Assembly: GCA_034434335.1 (NCBI GenBank)
Contig: DAOTZS010000075.1
Location: forward strand, 1-30,284
Length of the DNA stretch: 30,284 nt
Reading direction: 5' to 3'
From: DAOTZS01 sp034434335
GTDB lineage: Bacteria > Chloroflexota > Anaerolineae > CG2-30-64-16
Positions 14,334 to 22,875 of this stretch are shown piece by piece. How positions within the stretch are numbered: the stretch's first letter is position 1; every line of letters begins with the position of its first letter. The translations under genes were made by a program, and so were the position numbers. A model generated the notes under the pieces. The model saw only the letters and a program-made list of their open reading frames with translations. It was not told the origin of the DNA and searched no databases.

Positions 14334-14914
14334 GAGCGATCTGTTTCCTTGCTGGCAGCCATCCGCTCCGCCGCCAGGCAGATGAGGTCCACGGCGGCTT
14401 CGATGCTGAGCCGGGCCGTGTTGAGCACCAGGTCGTATAGCTCGGCCGCGTGGCTGCGCAGGCCGAAATAGCGCCGCAGATAGCTCGCCCGCGCCCGGTC
14501 AGAGGCGTCCACCCTGGCCGTGGCTGCCTCCAGAGAAAGCCCGCCAAGCTCCTGGACCCTCTGGATGCGCACCGCACGCGGGGCAATAACCCGCACATGC
14601 AGGGTATAAGGGTACTCAGCCAGCACTATCTGGCCACCCCGGCCCAGGAGGAGCAGGTCGCCAGCGCGGGCAAGGTCGTGCATGATGGCAGTGACCTTCT
14701 CCCGATAGAGGCGCATGGCAGCTCTGGTGGGTTTCAGGCCGAGCAGGCCCAGTTCGTCAAGCTCAGCCAGGGCCACTTCGGGCACTCCTGCCTGCCGCGC
14801 GGCCTGATTGATCAGCTCGCGGCCCACCAGTCGCAATCCAAGGCGGGTTGCCACCCTTTGGGCGATCTCATCGCCGCCGCTGCCAAGCTGTCTGGAGAGG
14901 GTAATGATGGGCAT
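14330..14914 (-). CDS. Cytidylate kinase-like P-loop protein
   Basis: 194 aa. It starts MPIITLSRQLGSGGDEIAQR, the atypical P-loop of the Cytidylate_kin2-like family, followed by GRELINQAARQAG, LLLGRGGQIVLAEYPYTLHV and IRVQELGGLSLEAATARVDA, with a lid-like DRARASYLRRYFGL. Family members are distinct from true Cmk and their substrate is mostly unknown. ATG 14914 has AGGAG 8 nt upstream; the longer form starting at 14950 lacks that support. The gap to recD2 is 20 nt and it overlaps the nuclease-like gene by 4 nt, so this is an operon. Confidence 0.82.
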   Translation of the reverse strand: MPIITLSRQLGSGGDEIAQRVATRLGLRLVGRELINQAARQAGVPEVALAELDELGLLGLKPTRAAMRLYREKVTAIMHDLARAGDLLLLGRGGQIVLAEYPYTLHVRVIAPRAVRIQRVQELGGLSLEAATARVDASDRARASYLRRYFGLRSHAAELYDLVLNTARLSIEAAVDLICLAAERMAASKETDRS

Positions 14915-14934
14915 CGGAATTTCTCCTCGTACGC

Positions 14935-17190
14935 CTACTTCATCTGGCACAGGCGTTCAGCCAGCCCTGAATAGCGCATCTGGGCCCGGTTGTTGTGGAC
15001 GGCAATGGCAATCGCGCGTGGAGTGCCCACCAGTACCACCAGCCGCCGCGCACGGGTGACCGCCGTATAGAGCAGGTTGCGCTGCAGCATCACGTAGTGG
15101 GCCGTCAGGAGAGGGATCACCACAGCCGGAAACTCGCTGCCCTGGGCCTTGTGCACACTGATGGCATAGGCATGGACCAGCTCGTCCATCTCCAGGAAGT
15201 CGTAGACGATGTCCCGCTCATCCATGCGCACGGTGACCGTCTGGTTCTCGGCGTCAATGGCAGAAATGTACCCCATGTCGCCGTTGAACACGTCTTTATC
15301 GTAGTTGTTGCGCACCTGCATCACCCGGTCCCCGCGGCGAAAGACCCGCCCTCCGATTTGCTTCTCGGGCACGCCAGGCCGGGGCGGACACAGCACCGCC
15401 TGCAGCCGCTGGTTGAGGCTCGCCACGCCGACCTCTCCCCGGTGCATCGGGCTGAGCACCTGGATCTGCTCGGGCCGGAGCCCAAACTTGCGGGGAATGC
15501 GCTCGCTTACGAGTTCCACGATAAGGTTGCTGGCACGCTCGGGGTCATCTTCCTGGAACAGGAAGAAATCGGTGGCGTTGCGGTTGTCCAGGATGGGCAT
15601 GCGCCCCTGGTTGATACGGTGCGCATTGGTAATGATGTAACTGCCAGGTGGTTGGCGGAAAATGGTATCCAGGCGGATCACTGCAGCGTTCGGCAGCGGA
15701 GCACCTCCATCTGATGTCCCCTGGCCCTCAATAGCGGTAATGATGTCGTGCAAGATGTTCCCCGCGCCGACGCTGGGCAGTTGGTCCACATCGCCCACCA
15801 GGAGCAAGTGCGCGCCGGGTGGGATGGCCTTCAGCAAATGGTTGGTCAGCACCAGGTCCAGCATGGAGGCCTCATCTACGATCACCAGATCGGCTTCGAG
15901 AGGATGCTCCTCGTTACGCTGGAAGGTAAGGCCCTCGCCTGGCTTGAACTCCAACAGCCGGTGGACCGTCTTGGCTGGATGTCCCGTTGCTTCGCTGAGG
16001 CGCTTGGCAGCCCGGCCGGTGGGCGATGCCAGGGCCACCCGCGCGCCGGCGGCGTGAGCCAGGCGCAGGATGCTGCGCACGGTGGTCGTCTTGCCTGTGC
16101 CTGGGCCGCCAGTGAGCACTGTAATGCGATGGGTCAGGGCCGCGCGGATCGCTTCCATCTGCCGCCCGGTGAGGGCAATCCGGCTCTGGGCCTGTAGAGC
16201 GGCGAAGGCGGCCGGCCAGTCGAAAGAGCGAAAGGCGATCAGACGTTCTTCGGGGGCTTCGGCCAGCCGGCGCAAGCGGCTGGTGACACCGACCTCGCTG
16301 TAATAGAAGGGGATAAGGTAGACAGGATGCTCCTCCGTCACCGCTTGAGGCGTGGCACCAGAAGTGGAGCGGCGCGGTGGCGCTTCCTCCACCCACACCT
16401 CTCCGGCCTCCTTCAGCGCCCTAATCCCCTCGGCGACCCGCTCTGGCGGCACCCCCAGCAATTCGCTGGCCCGTCGGGTGAGCTCGCTGTCTGGCAGATA
16501 GACGTTCCCTTCATCTGCTGCCTGGCTCAGGACATAGGCCACGCCGGCCGCTACCCGTTCCGGCGCGTCCTCGGCAATGCCCAGATCGCGCGCGATCTTA
16601 TCCGCGGTGACGAAGCCGATGCCGTAGACCTCGCGCGCCAGGCGATAGGGGTCCGACCGGACCACCGCGATGGCCTGATCGCCGTACTGTTTGTAGATGC
16701 GCACGGCCAGGCCGGTGGAGACATTATGGCTTTGCAGGAAGAGCATCACCTCTTTGATTTTCTGTTGTTCGGCCCAGGCACGGGTGATCAGCTCGATACG
16801 CTTACGGCCGACACCCAACACCTCGTGCAGCCGCTGCGGCTCCTCTTCGATGATGCGCAGGGTGTCCAATCCGAACTTGCGCACGATGCGTTGTGCGGTC
16901 ACCGGCCCAATCCCCTTGATCAGGCCGCTGCCCAGGTACTTCTCCAGCCCGGCGATGGTGGCCGGCAAGATGGTCCGCACCTGGTCGGCTTTGAATTGGC
17001 GACCATACTGCGGGTGTGCCATCCAGGCCCCGCTGACTGCCACCGACTCGCCGACGTTGATGCCCAGCATGTTGCCCACCACGGTGACGGTGTAGTTCTT
17101 TCCTTCCGGCAAGAGCTGGGCTACCGTGTAGCCATCCTCTTCGTTATGGTAAGTAATACGCTCGATGGTCCCGCGCAGGATCTCGGGCAT
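14935..17190 (-). CDS. recD2: RecD2-type ATP-dependent DNA helicase
   Basis: 5'-3' superfamily 1B helicase, 751 aa, the expected length for RecD2/YrrC (not the RecBCD subunit). The N-terminal OB-like domain (EILRGTIERITYHNEEDGYT) is followed by helix-hairpin-helix repeats (YLGSGLIKGIGPVTAQRIV; GVGRKRIELI; YGIGFVTADKIARDLGI). Helicase motifs: Walker A TGGPGTGKTTT with K367, LASPTGRAAKRL, Walker B LVIVDEASML, LLLVGDVDQLPSVGAG, IFRQ, and motif VI VHKAQGSEFPAV with LLYTAVTRAR. ATG 17190 has GGGAG upstream and a promoter at 17211-17238. A low-complexity stretch (PPRRSTSGATPQAV) near residue 285 is an unconserved linker. First gene of a four-gene minus-strand run. Confidence 0.93.
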   Translation of the reverse strand: MPEILRGTIERITYHNEEDGYTVAQLLPEGKNYTVTVVGNMLGINVGESVAVSGAWMAHPQYGRQFKADQVRTILPATIAGLEKYLGSGLIKGIGPVTAQRIVRKFGLDTLRIIEEEPQRLHEVLGVGRKRIELITRAWAEQQKIKEVMLFLQSHNVSTGLAVRIYKQYGDQAIAVVRSDPYRLAREVYGIGFVTADKIARDLGIAEDAPERVAAGVAYVLSQAADEGNVYLPDSELTRRASELLGVPPERVAEGIRALKEAGEVWVEEAPPRRSTSGATPQAVTEEHPVYLIPFYYSEVGVTSRLRRLAEAPEERLIAFRSFDWPAAFAALQAQSRIALTGRQMEAIRAALTHRITVLTGGPGTGKTTTVRSILRLAHAAGARVALASPTGRAAKRLSEATGHPAKTVHRLLEFKPGEGLTFQRNEEHPLEADLVIVDEASMLDLVLTNHLLKAIPPGAHLLLVGDVDQLPSVGAGNILHDIITAIEGQGTSDGGAPLPNAAVIRLDTIFRQPPGSYIITNAHRINQGRMPILDNRNATDFFLFQEDDPERASNLIVELVSERIPRKFGLRPEQIQVLSPMHRGEVGVASLNQRLQAVLCPPRPGVPEKQIGGRVFRRGDRVMQVRNNYDKDVFNGDMGYISAIDAENQTVTVRMDERDIVYDFLEMDELVHAYAISVHKAQGSEFPAVVIPLLTAHYVMLQRNLLYTAVTRARRLVVLVGTPRAIAIAVHNNRAQMRYSGLAERLCQMK

Positions 17191-17210
17191 AGCTGTTCTC
17201 CCCCAGGTGC

Positions 17211-17238
17211 ATTTTACCAGACCGCAGCCGCCGCGCAA
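17211..17238 (-). promoter_or_regulatory. Putative promoter of the recD2 operon
   Basis: Minus strand: TTGCGC, a 16-bp spacer, TAAAAT. The predicted leader is only about 14 nt and contains the Shine-Dalgarno. The -35 hexamer is the same as that of the amidase promoter. Confidence 0.45.
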
Positions 17239-17308
17239 ACAGCGTCAACCTGCGCTGACGCGCTGATCTGCGGGCTCGGCGAAGGCCGACCTCTGGCCTG
17301 GCGCGCGC

Positions 17309-17337
17309 TTGTGCTCACCGCGCGCTGGCGGTATAAT
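17309..17337 (+). promoter_or_regulatory. Putative promoter of the subtilisin-like protease gene
   Basis: TTGTGC (17309-17314), a 17-bp spacer and a perfect TATAAT (17332-17337). About 70 nt of leader follow before the ATG at 17415. Confidence 0.55.
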
Positions 17338-17414
17338 GGCTGAGAGCGCCCTCAAGGAGGCGATCGGGTACAGGTGTCAGGGGTTGTGCCCAGACCAGGA
17401 AAGGGGAAGGTCCG

Positions 17415-19853
17415 ATGGTACAAACTGTTTTGATCTACGCCACGTCGCGCCAGCGCAAGCGCCTGGCCAGGGAAGGGATTACCTTTCTGGCGGAGTATGA
17501 TGACTTCGTGCTGGCCGACGTATCACCTGAGCAGTTGGCGCGTTTGCGGATGCAGGGTTACGAAGTAGAGGTGCAGGAACAGCCGCGCGTCATGGAGCTG
17601 AGGGGCCGCTCCGTTGCCGTTCCCCAGCCAGAGGAGTCCGAGGCTGGGGCTGAAAAGGGACTGTCGGTCCGTGCCGCCGATGTCTATACCCTGCCGGAGG
17701 GCCCTTCGCCAGAACGCTACGGCCCGGGCAGGCACTACTACCTGGTGCAGTTCATTGGACCGATCAAGCCGGAATGGCTGGCCGAAATCGAGGCCCAGGG
17801 AGGCACCCTGCACGAACCGATCCCGCCCTACGGCTACATCGTGGGCCTGGAGGAAGCATCTTACCGATGGATCACTACTCAGCCAAGCTATGTGCGCTGG
17901 GTGGGGCACTACCAGCCGGAGCTGCGGCTGGCACCCGATGTCGTCGAGGCCCTCAGGGCCGACCCAATGTTGTCACGCGGTCGCGCGCGTGAGGAGGGTA
18001 CACCTTCTGCTGAGGCACCCGGCGTGGAGCGAGTGCCGACTATGTTTACTGTGCGCTTCTTTGAGCCCGAAGAGCTGGTGCAGGCTATCCCCAGCATCCG
18101 TGAGCTGGGAGGGGTACCCGGTCCTTACGAGGGCGGTTCAACGGTCATCACGGTCTCCTTTGACCCGCAGCAGCCGGACCTGGCGAGCCGCGTGGAAAGG
18201 CTGGCGCACCTGCATGGCGTGCGGTCGGTGGAGAGCTACACGCTGCGCCAGCTCTATAACGATGTGGCACTGCGCCTGATGGGTGCCGAGGAGGTGATCG
18301 ACCCTGCGGGGTTAGGTCTTAGCGGCCGGGGCGAAATTGTCGCAGTGGCCGATTCGGGGTTGGACACCGGTGACCCAGCCTCGATCCATCCAGACTTTGC
18401 GGGTCGTGTGGCTGCCATCTATAGCTGGCCTGTGGCCTCCGACTGGGCCACGGTGGTTACAAACAGTGGCGCCGACGATGGTCCCGCCGACACTCGCTCC
18501 GGCCATGGCACTCATGTCGCCGGTTCGGTGTGTGGGAACGGAGCTGCAGCCCTGACGGCCGGCAGCCGGGCTGTGCGGGGCCTGGCTGCCGAGGCCCAGC
18601 TTGTCTTCCAGGCTGTCGAGCAGAAGCTGGAGTGGACGGAAGCCTATCGCCGCGACTACTACCGGCGCTATCGCCGCTATCCGCCCGACTATGGGTTGGC
18701 TGGATTGCCTGCCGACCTGGTGCGGCTGTTTGAACAGGCTTATCAGGCCGGCGCGCGGGTGCACTCCAACAGTTGGGGAGGTGGTGGCTTCGGCGTGTAC
18801 GACGATTATGCCGAGGCAGTGGACCGCTTCATGTGGGAACATCAGGATTTCCTCATCCTCTTCGCAGCCGGCAATGACGGGAGCGATGGCGATCGGGATG
18901 GCAAGGTAGATCTGGGCAGTGTTACCCCTCCGGGCACGGCCAAGAACTGCGTGACCGTAGGTGCGGCAGAATCGGTGCGCGGGGAGGGGGGCTATCAGCG
19001 TTCCTATGGCCGGCTGTGGCCGGCGGACTTTCCGGCTGAGCCCCTCTTCAGTGATCTGCCATCAGATAGCGCGGACCATGTTGCTGCCTTTTCCAGCCGC
19101 GGCCCCACCAGGGATGGCCGCATCAAGCCAGACCTGGTCGCGCCGGGCACCAATATCCTTTCGGTGCGCTCGCAAGTACTTGACCATGCGGTCAACGGCT
19201 GGGGGCCCGCCCCGCTGCCCCTCAGGGGCTACTATATGTTCGATGGGGGGACCAGCATGGCCACGCCGTTGGTGGCAGGGGCGGCAGCTCTGGTCCGCCA
19301 ATATCTGCGCACCATCAAGCGTCGCCAAACTCCCAGCGCCGCGTTGATCAAGGCTACCTTGCTGCACGCCGCATGCTACCGGCCAGAGCGTCCTGCTCCC
19401 AGCCCCGATGCGCGCAGCTACGATTTCGCCCAGGGCTGGGGCCACCTGGACCTGGCCAGCGTCTTGCAGCCGACCGAGCCTGTGCAGGTGCGCTGGTATG
19501 AGCACCGCCGTGGGCTGCGCAGCGGCGAGAGCTGGCGTTGGTCCTGCCAGGTGGCCGATGCGAGGGTGCCCCTGGCGATCACCCTGGCCTGGACGGACTA
19601 CCCGGGCAGCGCCGGCCACTACCCCAATCTGGTGAACGACCTGGACCTGGTGGTGACCAGCCCCTCTGGCAAGGTCTACTATGGCAACTCAGCCGTCGGG
19701 CAGGATGGCGGCCGGCCCGATCGGATAAACAACGTGGAACGGGTGATCATCCCTCAGCCCGAGCTGGGACGCTACCAGATCCGCGTGCGGGCGTTCAACG
19801 CCCCGCGCGGGCCACAGGGGTTTGCTCTGGTGTATTCCGGGGGGCTTCAGTAA
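17415..19853 (+). CDS. Subtilisin-like serine protease (peptidase family S8) with a C-terminal beta domain
   Basis: 812 aa. N-terminal part (about 1-270) holds beta-rich segments resembling S8 prodomains, e.g. YYLVQFIGPIKPEWLAEIEA and FTVRFFEPEELVQAIPSIRE. The catalytic domain carries D313 (VAVADSGLDTG), H364 (SGHGTHVAGSV), oxyanion N487 (FAAGNDGSDGD) and S614 (GGTSMATPLVAGAA). A long insert rich in Tyr/Arg (YRRDYYRRYRRYPPDYG) lies between the His and Asn motifs. C-terminal about 690-812 is a jelly-roll domain (ITLAWTDYPG, LVNDLDLVVTSPSGKVYYGN), common in secreted S8 enzymes. No signal peptide is visible at this start, unlike most family members. AAAGGGGAAGG precedes the ATG. Divergent from recD2. 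Confidence 0.9.
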   Translation: MVQTVLIYATSRQRKRLAREGITFLAEYDDFVLADVSPEQLARLRMQGYEVEVQEQPRVMELRGRSVAVPQPEESEAGAEKGLSVRAADVYTLPEGPSPERYGPGRHYYLVQFIGPIKPEWLAEIEAQGGTLHEPIPPYGYIVGLEEASYRWITTQPSYVRWVGHYQPELRLAPDVVEALRADPMLSRGRAREEGTPSAEAPGVERVPTMFTVRFFEPEELVQAIPSIRELGGVPGPYEGGSTVITVSFDPQQPDLASRVERLAHLHGVRSVESYTLRQLYNDVALRLMGAEEVIDPAGLGLSGRGEIVAVADSGLDTGDPASIHPDFAGRVAAIYSWPVASDWATVVTNSGADDGPADTRSGHGTHVAGSVCGNGAAALTAGSRAVRGLAAEAQLVFQAVEQKLEWTEAYRRDYYRRYRRYPPDYGLAGLPADLVRLFEQAYQAGARVHSNSWGGGGFGVYDDYAEAVDRFMWEHQDFLILFAAGNDGSDGDRDGKVDLGSVTPPGTAKNCVTVGAAESVRGEGGYQRSYGRLWPADFPAEPLFSDLPSDSADHVAAFSSRGPTRDGRIKPDLVAPGTNILSVRSQVLDHAVNGWGPAPLPLRGYYMFDGGTSMATPLVAGAAALVRQYLRTIKRRQTPSAALIKATLLHAACYRPERPAPSPDARSYDFAQGWGHLDLASVLQPTEPVQVRWYEHRRGLRSGESWRWSCQVADARVPLAITLAWTDYPGSAGHYPNLVNDLDLVVTSPSGKVYYGNSAVGQDGGRPDRINNVERVIIPQPELGRYQIRVRAFNAPRGPQGFALVYSGGLQ

Positions 19854-19878
19854 CCGGGTGAGGAGGGGGGGTAGAAAT

Positions 19879-20313
19879 CTAGCTGCCGGCCTGGTTCTGG
19901 CCCAGCAGAGCCGCCTGTTTGGCCTTCGCGCGTGCCTCAAAGCGCGCCAGATCAATGATTGCCCGTTCGTGGATTCCCTCGCCGATCAGGTCGAGGCCAT
20001 CGTGCGCGGTGACGCGGAAGGTCAGCCGGCGGCCATCCACAGCGATCAGTTCGGCGCGGGCGGTTACTGTGGCGCCCAAAGGGGTGGCGGCCAGATGTTT
20101 CACGTTGACCATGGTGCCTACCGATTGCTGGCCCGGCAGCAGGTGAGCAGCGAGGGCGTTGACCGCGGCCCGCTCCATCAGGCGCACCATTTCAGGGGTC
20201 GCAAACACGGCCACTGTGCCGCTGCCCAGGTGACGAGCTGTCAGCTCGGGCACGACCTGGGTGCTGGCTTCGCCGGCCAATCCGAGGGGGAATTGCTCGT
20301 TGAGTTCTGTCAT
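19879..20313 (-). CDS. FlK-type (fluoroacetyl-CoA thioesterase-like) hotdog thioesterase
   Basis: 144 aa single hotdog domain. The residues corresponding to the FlK catalytic set are present: T39 (VFATPEM), E47 (MERAAVNAL) and H73 (VNVKHLAATP). Most bacterial homologues are general acyl-CoA thioesterases of unknown substrate and do not act on fluoroacetyl-CoA. It starts 48 nt downstream of the ftsH stop on the same strand and may share its transcript. The ATG at 20313 has no strong Shine-Dalgarno. Confidence 0.85.
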   Translation of the reverse strand: MTELNEQFPLGLAGEASTQVVPELTARHLGSGTVAVFATPEMVRLMERAAVNALAAHLLPGQQSVGTMVNVKHLAATPLGATVTARAELIAVDGRRLTFRVTAHDGLDLIGEGIHERAIIDLARFEARAKAKQAALLGQNQAGS

Positions 20314-20361
20314 AGAGGCCGCTCGAATTCGGGATGAACTCTGGGTCCGCTGGAGGCATCC

Positions 20362-22341
20362 TTATGCAGGTGCCGGCCTGGGGGCAGGAGCTCCGGCAGG
20401 ACGGTCACTGCCTGGCTGGGCCAGGCCTTCGCTGGAGCCCGAACGGGTTCCATCGCGCGTTGGAGCTTGAGAGGGGGTCGGTGCCGGTGGTCGGGGCGGC
20501 ACGCCCGGCACACCTTTGAAGAACTCCTCAAATTCCTCAGCATCCAGGGTTTCCACCTGGATCAGCTTGCGGGCAATAGCGTGATGCAGGTCGCTGTACC
20601 TGGTCAAGATCTCCTTGGCCCGGTTGTAAGCCTCCTGGACGATCCGCCTTACCTCTTTGTCTATTTCCCGGGCCACCTGCTCGCTGTAGTTGCGCTGCTC
20701 GCCGATCTCCCGCCCCAGGAAGATCAGCTCGTGCCTCTGTCCAAACACCATCGGCCCCATCTTGTCGCTCATCCCATACTGGGTGACCATGGCGCGTGCG
20801 ATCTTGGTAACCTTATCCAGGTCGTCTACAGCGTTGTTGGTCATGTCCTGGAAGATCATCTCCTCGGCAACACGGCCTGCCAGGGCCGCGGCCAGGTCAT
20901 CCTCAAACTTGGCCCGGCTGATCAGAAGGCGATCCTGTTCGGGCAGGGCCATAGTGTAGCCCAGGGTCATGCCCCGGCTGATGATGCTGATCTTATGCAC
21001 CGGGTCGCACTTGGGCAACATGCGTCTGACCAGGGCATGGCCAGCCTCATGGTAAGCGATGATCTCCTTTTCTTTGTCTGAGATGATGCGGCTGCGGCGT
21101 TCGGGGCCGGCGATGACCCGCTCGATGGCCTCCTCGAACTCGGCCATGCCAATGCTACGCTTGTTGCGCCGCGCCGCCAGAATGGCCGCCTCGTTCACCA
21201 GGTTCTCAATGTCCGCCCCCACAAAGCCAGGCGTGCTCTTGGCGATCACCTCCAGGTCCACGTTGGGCTCCAAAGGCTTGCCCCGCACATGCACCTTGAG
21301 GATCGCCTCCCGCCCCCTCATGTCGGGGCGGTCCATCACCACCTGCCGGTCAAAGCGGCCAGGCCGCAGCAGCGCCGGATCGAGGATGTCGGGCCGGTTG
21401 GTGGCCGCGATGAGGATCACGTTGGTGTCGGTGTCGAAGCCGTCCATCTCCACCAAAATCTGGTTCAGGGTCTGCTCCCGCTCATCGTGGCTGCCCCCCA
21501 AGCCCGCCCCCCGCTGCCGTCCCACCGCATCAATCTCATCAATGAACACGATGCAGGGGGAGTTGCGCTTGGCCTGCTCAAACAGATCGCGCACCCGGCT
21601 GGCCCCCACCCCCACGAACATCTCCACAAACTCCGACCCGGAGATGGAGAAGAAGGGCACCCCGGCCTCGCCGGAGATGGCCTTGGCCATCAACGTCTTG
21701 CCCGTGCCCGGGGGGCCCACCAGCAGTATCCCCTTGGGGATGCGGGCACCGAGGGAGGCGAACTTCTGGGGCTCCTTGAGGAACTCCACCACCTCCTGGA
21801 GCTCCTGTTTGGCCTCGTCGGCGCCGGCCACATCGTCGAAGGTCACGGTGGGCTTGTCGCCGGTGAAGACGCGCGCCCGGCTCTTGCCAAAGGAAAAAGC
21901 CTGGTTGCCGGCCCCCTGCGCCTGGCGCATGAGGAAGATGAAGAAGCCGGCCAGCAGCAGCACGGGCAACACCGAAGCCAGGATTGGTCCCAGGTTGGTC
22001 CAGAGGGAAGGAGGCTTGACCCTGATCTGGATCTGATTGGGCCCATTGCCGAAGGCACTTTCCGGCACATCCAGATTGCGCAGCGTCTCCACCACGCTGG
22101 CGTTATCTTCCTTGCGCGACTTGACCTTCGCTCCGTTGGTAAACTCCACCAACAGGTCCTCGCCATCCACTGTGATGCGCGCGATCTCTCCCTTGCGTGC
22201 CTGTTGGGCAACCTGGCTGATGTCTACCACGGGCAGGCTCTCGCCATTGCGCATCAGGGACCCGAACAAGAACACGGCCAGGACGATCACCAGGCCGATA
22301 TAGATCAGGTTATTGCGCGCTGAACGCATGTTGTTCTTCAT
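20362..22341 (-). CDS. ftsH: ATP-dependent zinc metalloprotease FtsH
   Basis: 659 aa membrane AAA+ protease that degrades misfolded and short-lived membrane and cytosolic proteins as a hexamer. Two TM helices (about 10-30, LIYIGLVIVLAVFLFGSLMR, and about 120-140, ILASVLPVLLLAGFFIFLMR) flank the periplasmic-type domain. AAA module: Walker A GPPGTGKT (K215), the pore loop ISGSEFVEMFVGVGASRVR, Walker B CIVFIDEIDAVGRQR, and arginine fingers in RPGRFDRQV. Zinc site HEAGH (431-435) plus a downstream Asp (NAVDDLDKVT). The C-terminal 50 residues are Pro/Ala-rich and disordered. ATG 22341 is preceded by GGAGG, rather distant, so ATG 22329 (MRSARNN) remains possible. Promoter at 22368-22396. Confidence 0.96.
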   Translation of the reverse strand: MKNNMRSARNNLIYIGLVIVLAVFLFGSLMRNGESLPVVDISQVAQQARKGEIARITVDGEDLLVEFTNGAKVKSRKEDNASVVETLRNLDVPESAFGNGPNQIQIRVKPPSLWTNLGPILASVLPVLLLAGFFIFLMRQAQGAGNQAFSFGKSRARVFTGDKPTVTFDDVAGADEAKQELQEVVEFLKEPQKFASLGARIPKGILLVGPPGTGKTLMAKAISGEAGVPFFSISGSEFVEMFVGVGASRVRDLFEQAKRNSPCIVFIDEIDAVGRQRGAGLGGSHDEREQTLNQILVEMDGFDTDTNVILIAATNRPDILDPALLRPGRFDRQVVMDRPDMRGREAILKVHVRGKPLEPNVDLEVIAKSTPGFVGADIENLVNEAAILAARRNKRSIGMAEFEEAIERVIAGPERRSRIISDKEKEIIAYHEAGHALVRRMLPKCDPVHKISIISRGMTLGYTMALPEQDRLLISRAKFEDDLAAALAGRVAEEMIFQDMTNNAVDDLDKVTKIARAMVTQYGMSDKMGPMVFGQRHELIFLGREIGEQRNYSEQVAREIDKEVRRIVQEAYNRAKEILTRYSDLHHAIARKLIQVETLDAEEFEEFFKGVPGVPPRPPAPTPSQAPTRDGTRSGSSEGLAQPGSDRPAGAPAPRPAPA

Positions 22342-22367
22342 CTGAACGGCTGGCCTCCGCCGCATTA

Positions 22368-22396
22368 AGTTTATCACAACGATCAGGGGGCGTCAA
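22368..22396 (-). promoter_or_regulatory. Putative sigma70 promoter of ftsH
   Basis: Minus strand: TTGACG (plus-strand 22391-22396), a 17-bp spacer, TAAACT (22368-22373). It lies 27 nt upstream of the ftsH ATG. Confidence 0.65.
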
Positions 22397-22570
22397 AGCG
22401 CGGCTGCGATGGGCCGATATCCCAACCGCGTACACGCTGCCTTGACTGATCTGTTATGCGCATTATCGCGCTCCTCACAGGTAGTCTCCGTAGCGTCTCT
22501 TCCGTTACCAGCCCTCTGGGCGGCAGCTCTAAACCGCGGCAACGTGAGGCGGGTTGGAAGCGCGCCCCAT

Positions 22571-22810
22571 CTTGGTGGCAAGCTGAAGCTTGCTCTACAG
22601 GATGATGGCAAGCTAAAGCTGGCCCTACAGGATGGTGGCAAGCTGAAGCTCGCTCTACAGGATGATGGCAAGCTAAAGCTTGCCCTACAGGATGGTGGCA
22701 AGCTGAAGCTCGCTCTACAGGCTGATGGCAAGCTAAAGCTGGCCCTACAGGATGATGGCAAGCTGAAGCTTGCTCTACAGGATGATGGCAAGCTAAAGCT
22801 TGCCCTACAT
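22571..22810. repeat. Tandem array: eight 30-bp palindrome-bearing units (four 60-bp dimers)
   Basis: Exactly 240 bp. Each unit contains an imperfect palindrome of the type GCAAGCTGAAGCTTGC and ends with GCTCTACAG or GCCCTACAG. Units alternate strictly (GCTGAAGCT...GCTCTACAG, then GCTAAAGCT...GCCCTACAG), so the real period is 60 bp. The 30-bp length keeps reading frames open on both strands (a 10-residue KLKLALQDDG repeat on one strand), but these are artefacts of the repeat. There are no spacers, so it is not CRISPR. The flanking 22397-22570 contains no recognised gene. Confidence 0.95.
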
Positions 22811-22823
22811 CCAGAGGCTGATT

Positions 22824-22852
22824 TTGGCCTCATGGGTACGGGATGATATACT
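22824..22852 (+). promoter_or_regulatory. Putative promoter upstream of the MazG-like gene
   Basis: TTGGCC (22824-22829), a 17-bp spacer and TATACT (22847-22852), directly after the tandem array. It would give a leader of about 160 nt that contains the hairpin cluster at 22876-22973. Confidence 0.5.
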
Positions 22853-22875
22853 GGTCTTTGTCATACGTCAGGGGT

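Noticed and set aside
12843..22392. Shared 12-mer CGCCCCCTGATC upstream of ftsH and of the acidic-protein gene (minus strand) as a common operator
   Set aside because: In about 30 kb of GC-rich DNA a shared 12-mer is expected by chance, and its position relative to the promoters differs.
22571..22810. CRISPR array
   Set aside because: Units are contiguous with no spacers, and no cas genes are nearby.
22393..22846. Open frames of about 145 codons on both strands across the tandem array, encoding 10-residue repeats
   Set aside because: The 30-bp period is a multiple of three, so frames stay open automatically; both strands are equally open and there is no ribosome-binding site or protein-like composition.
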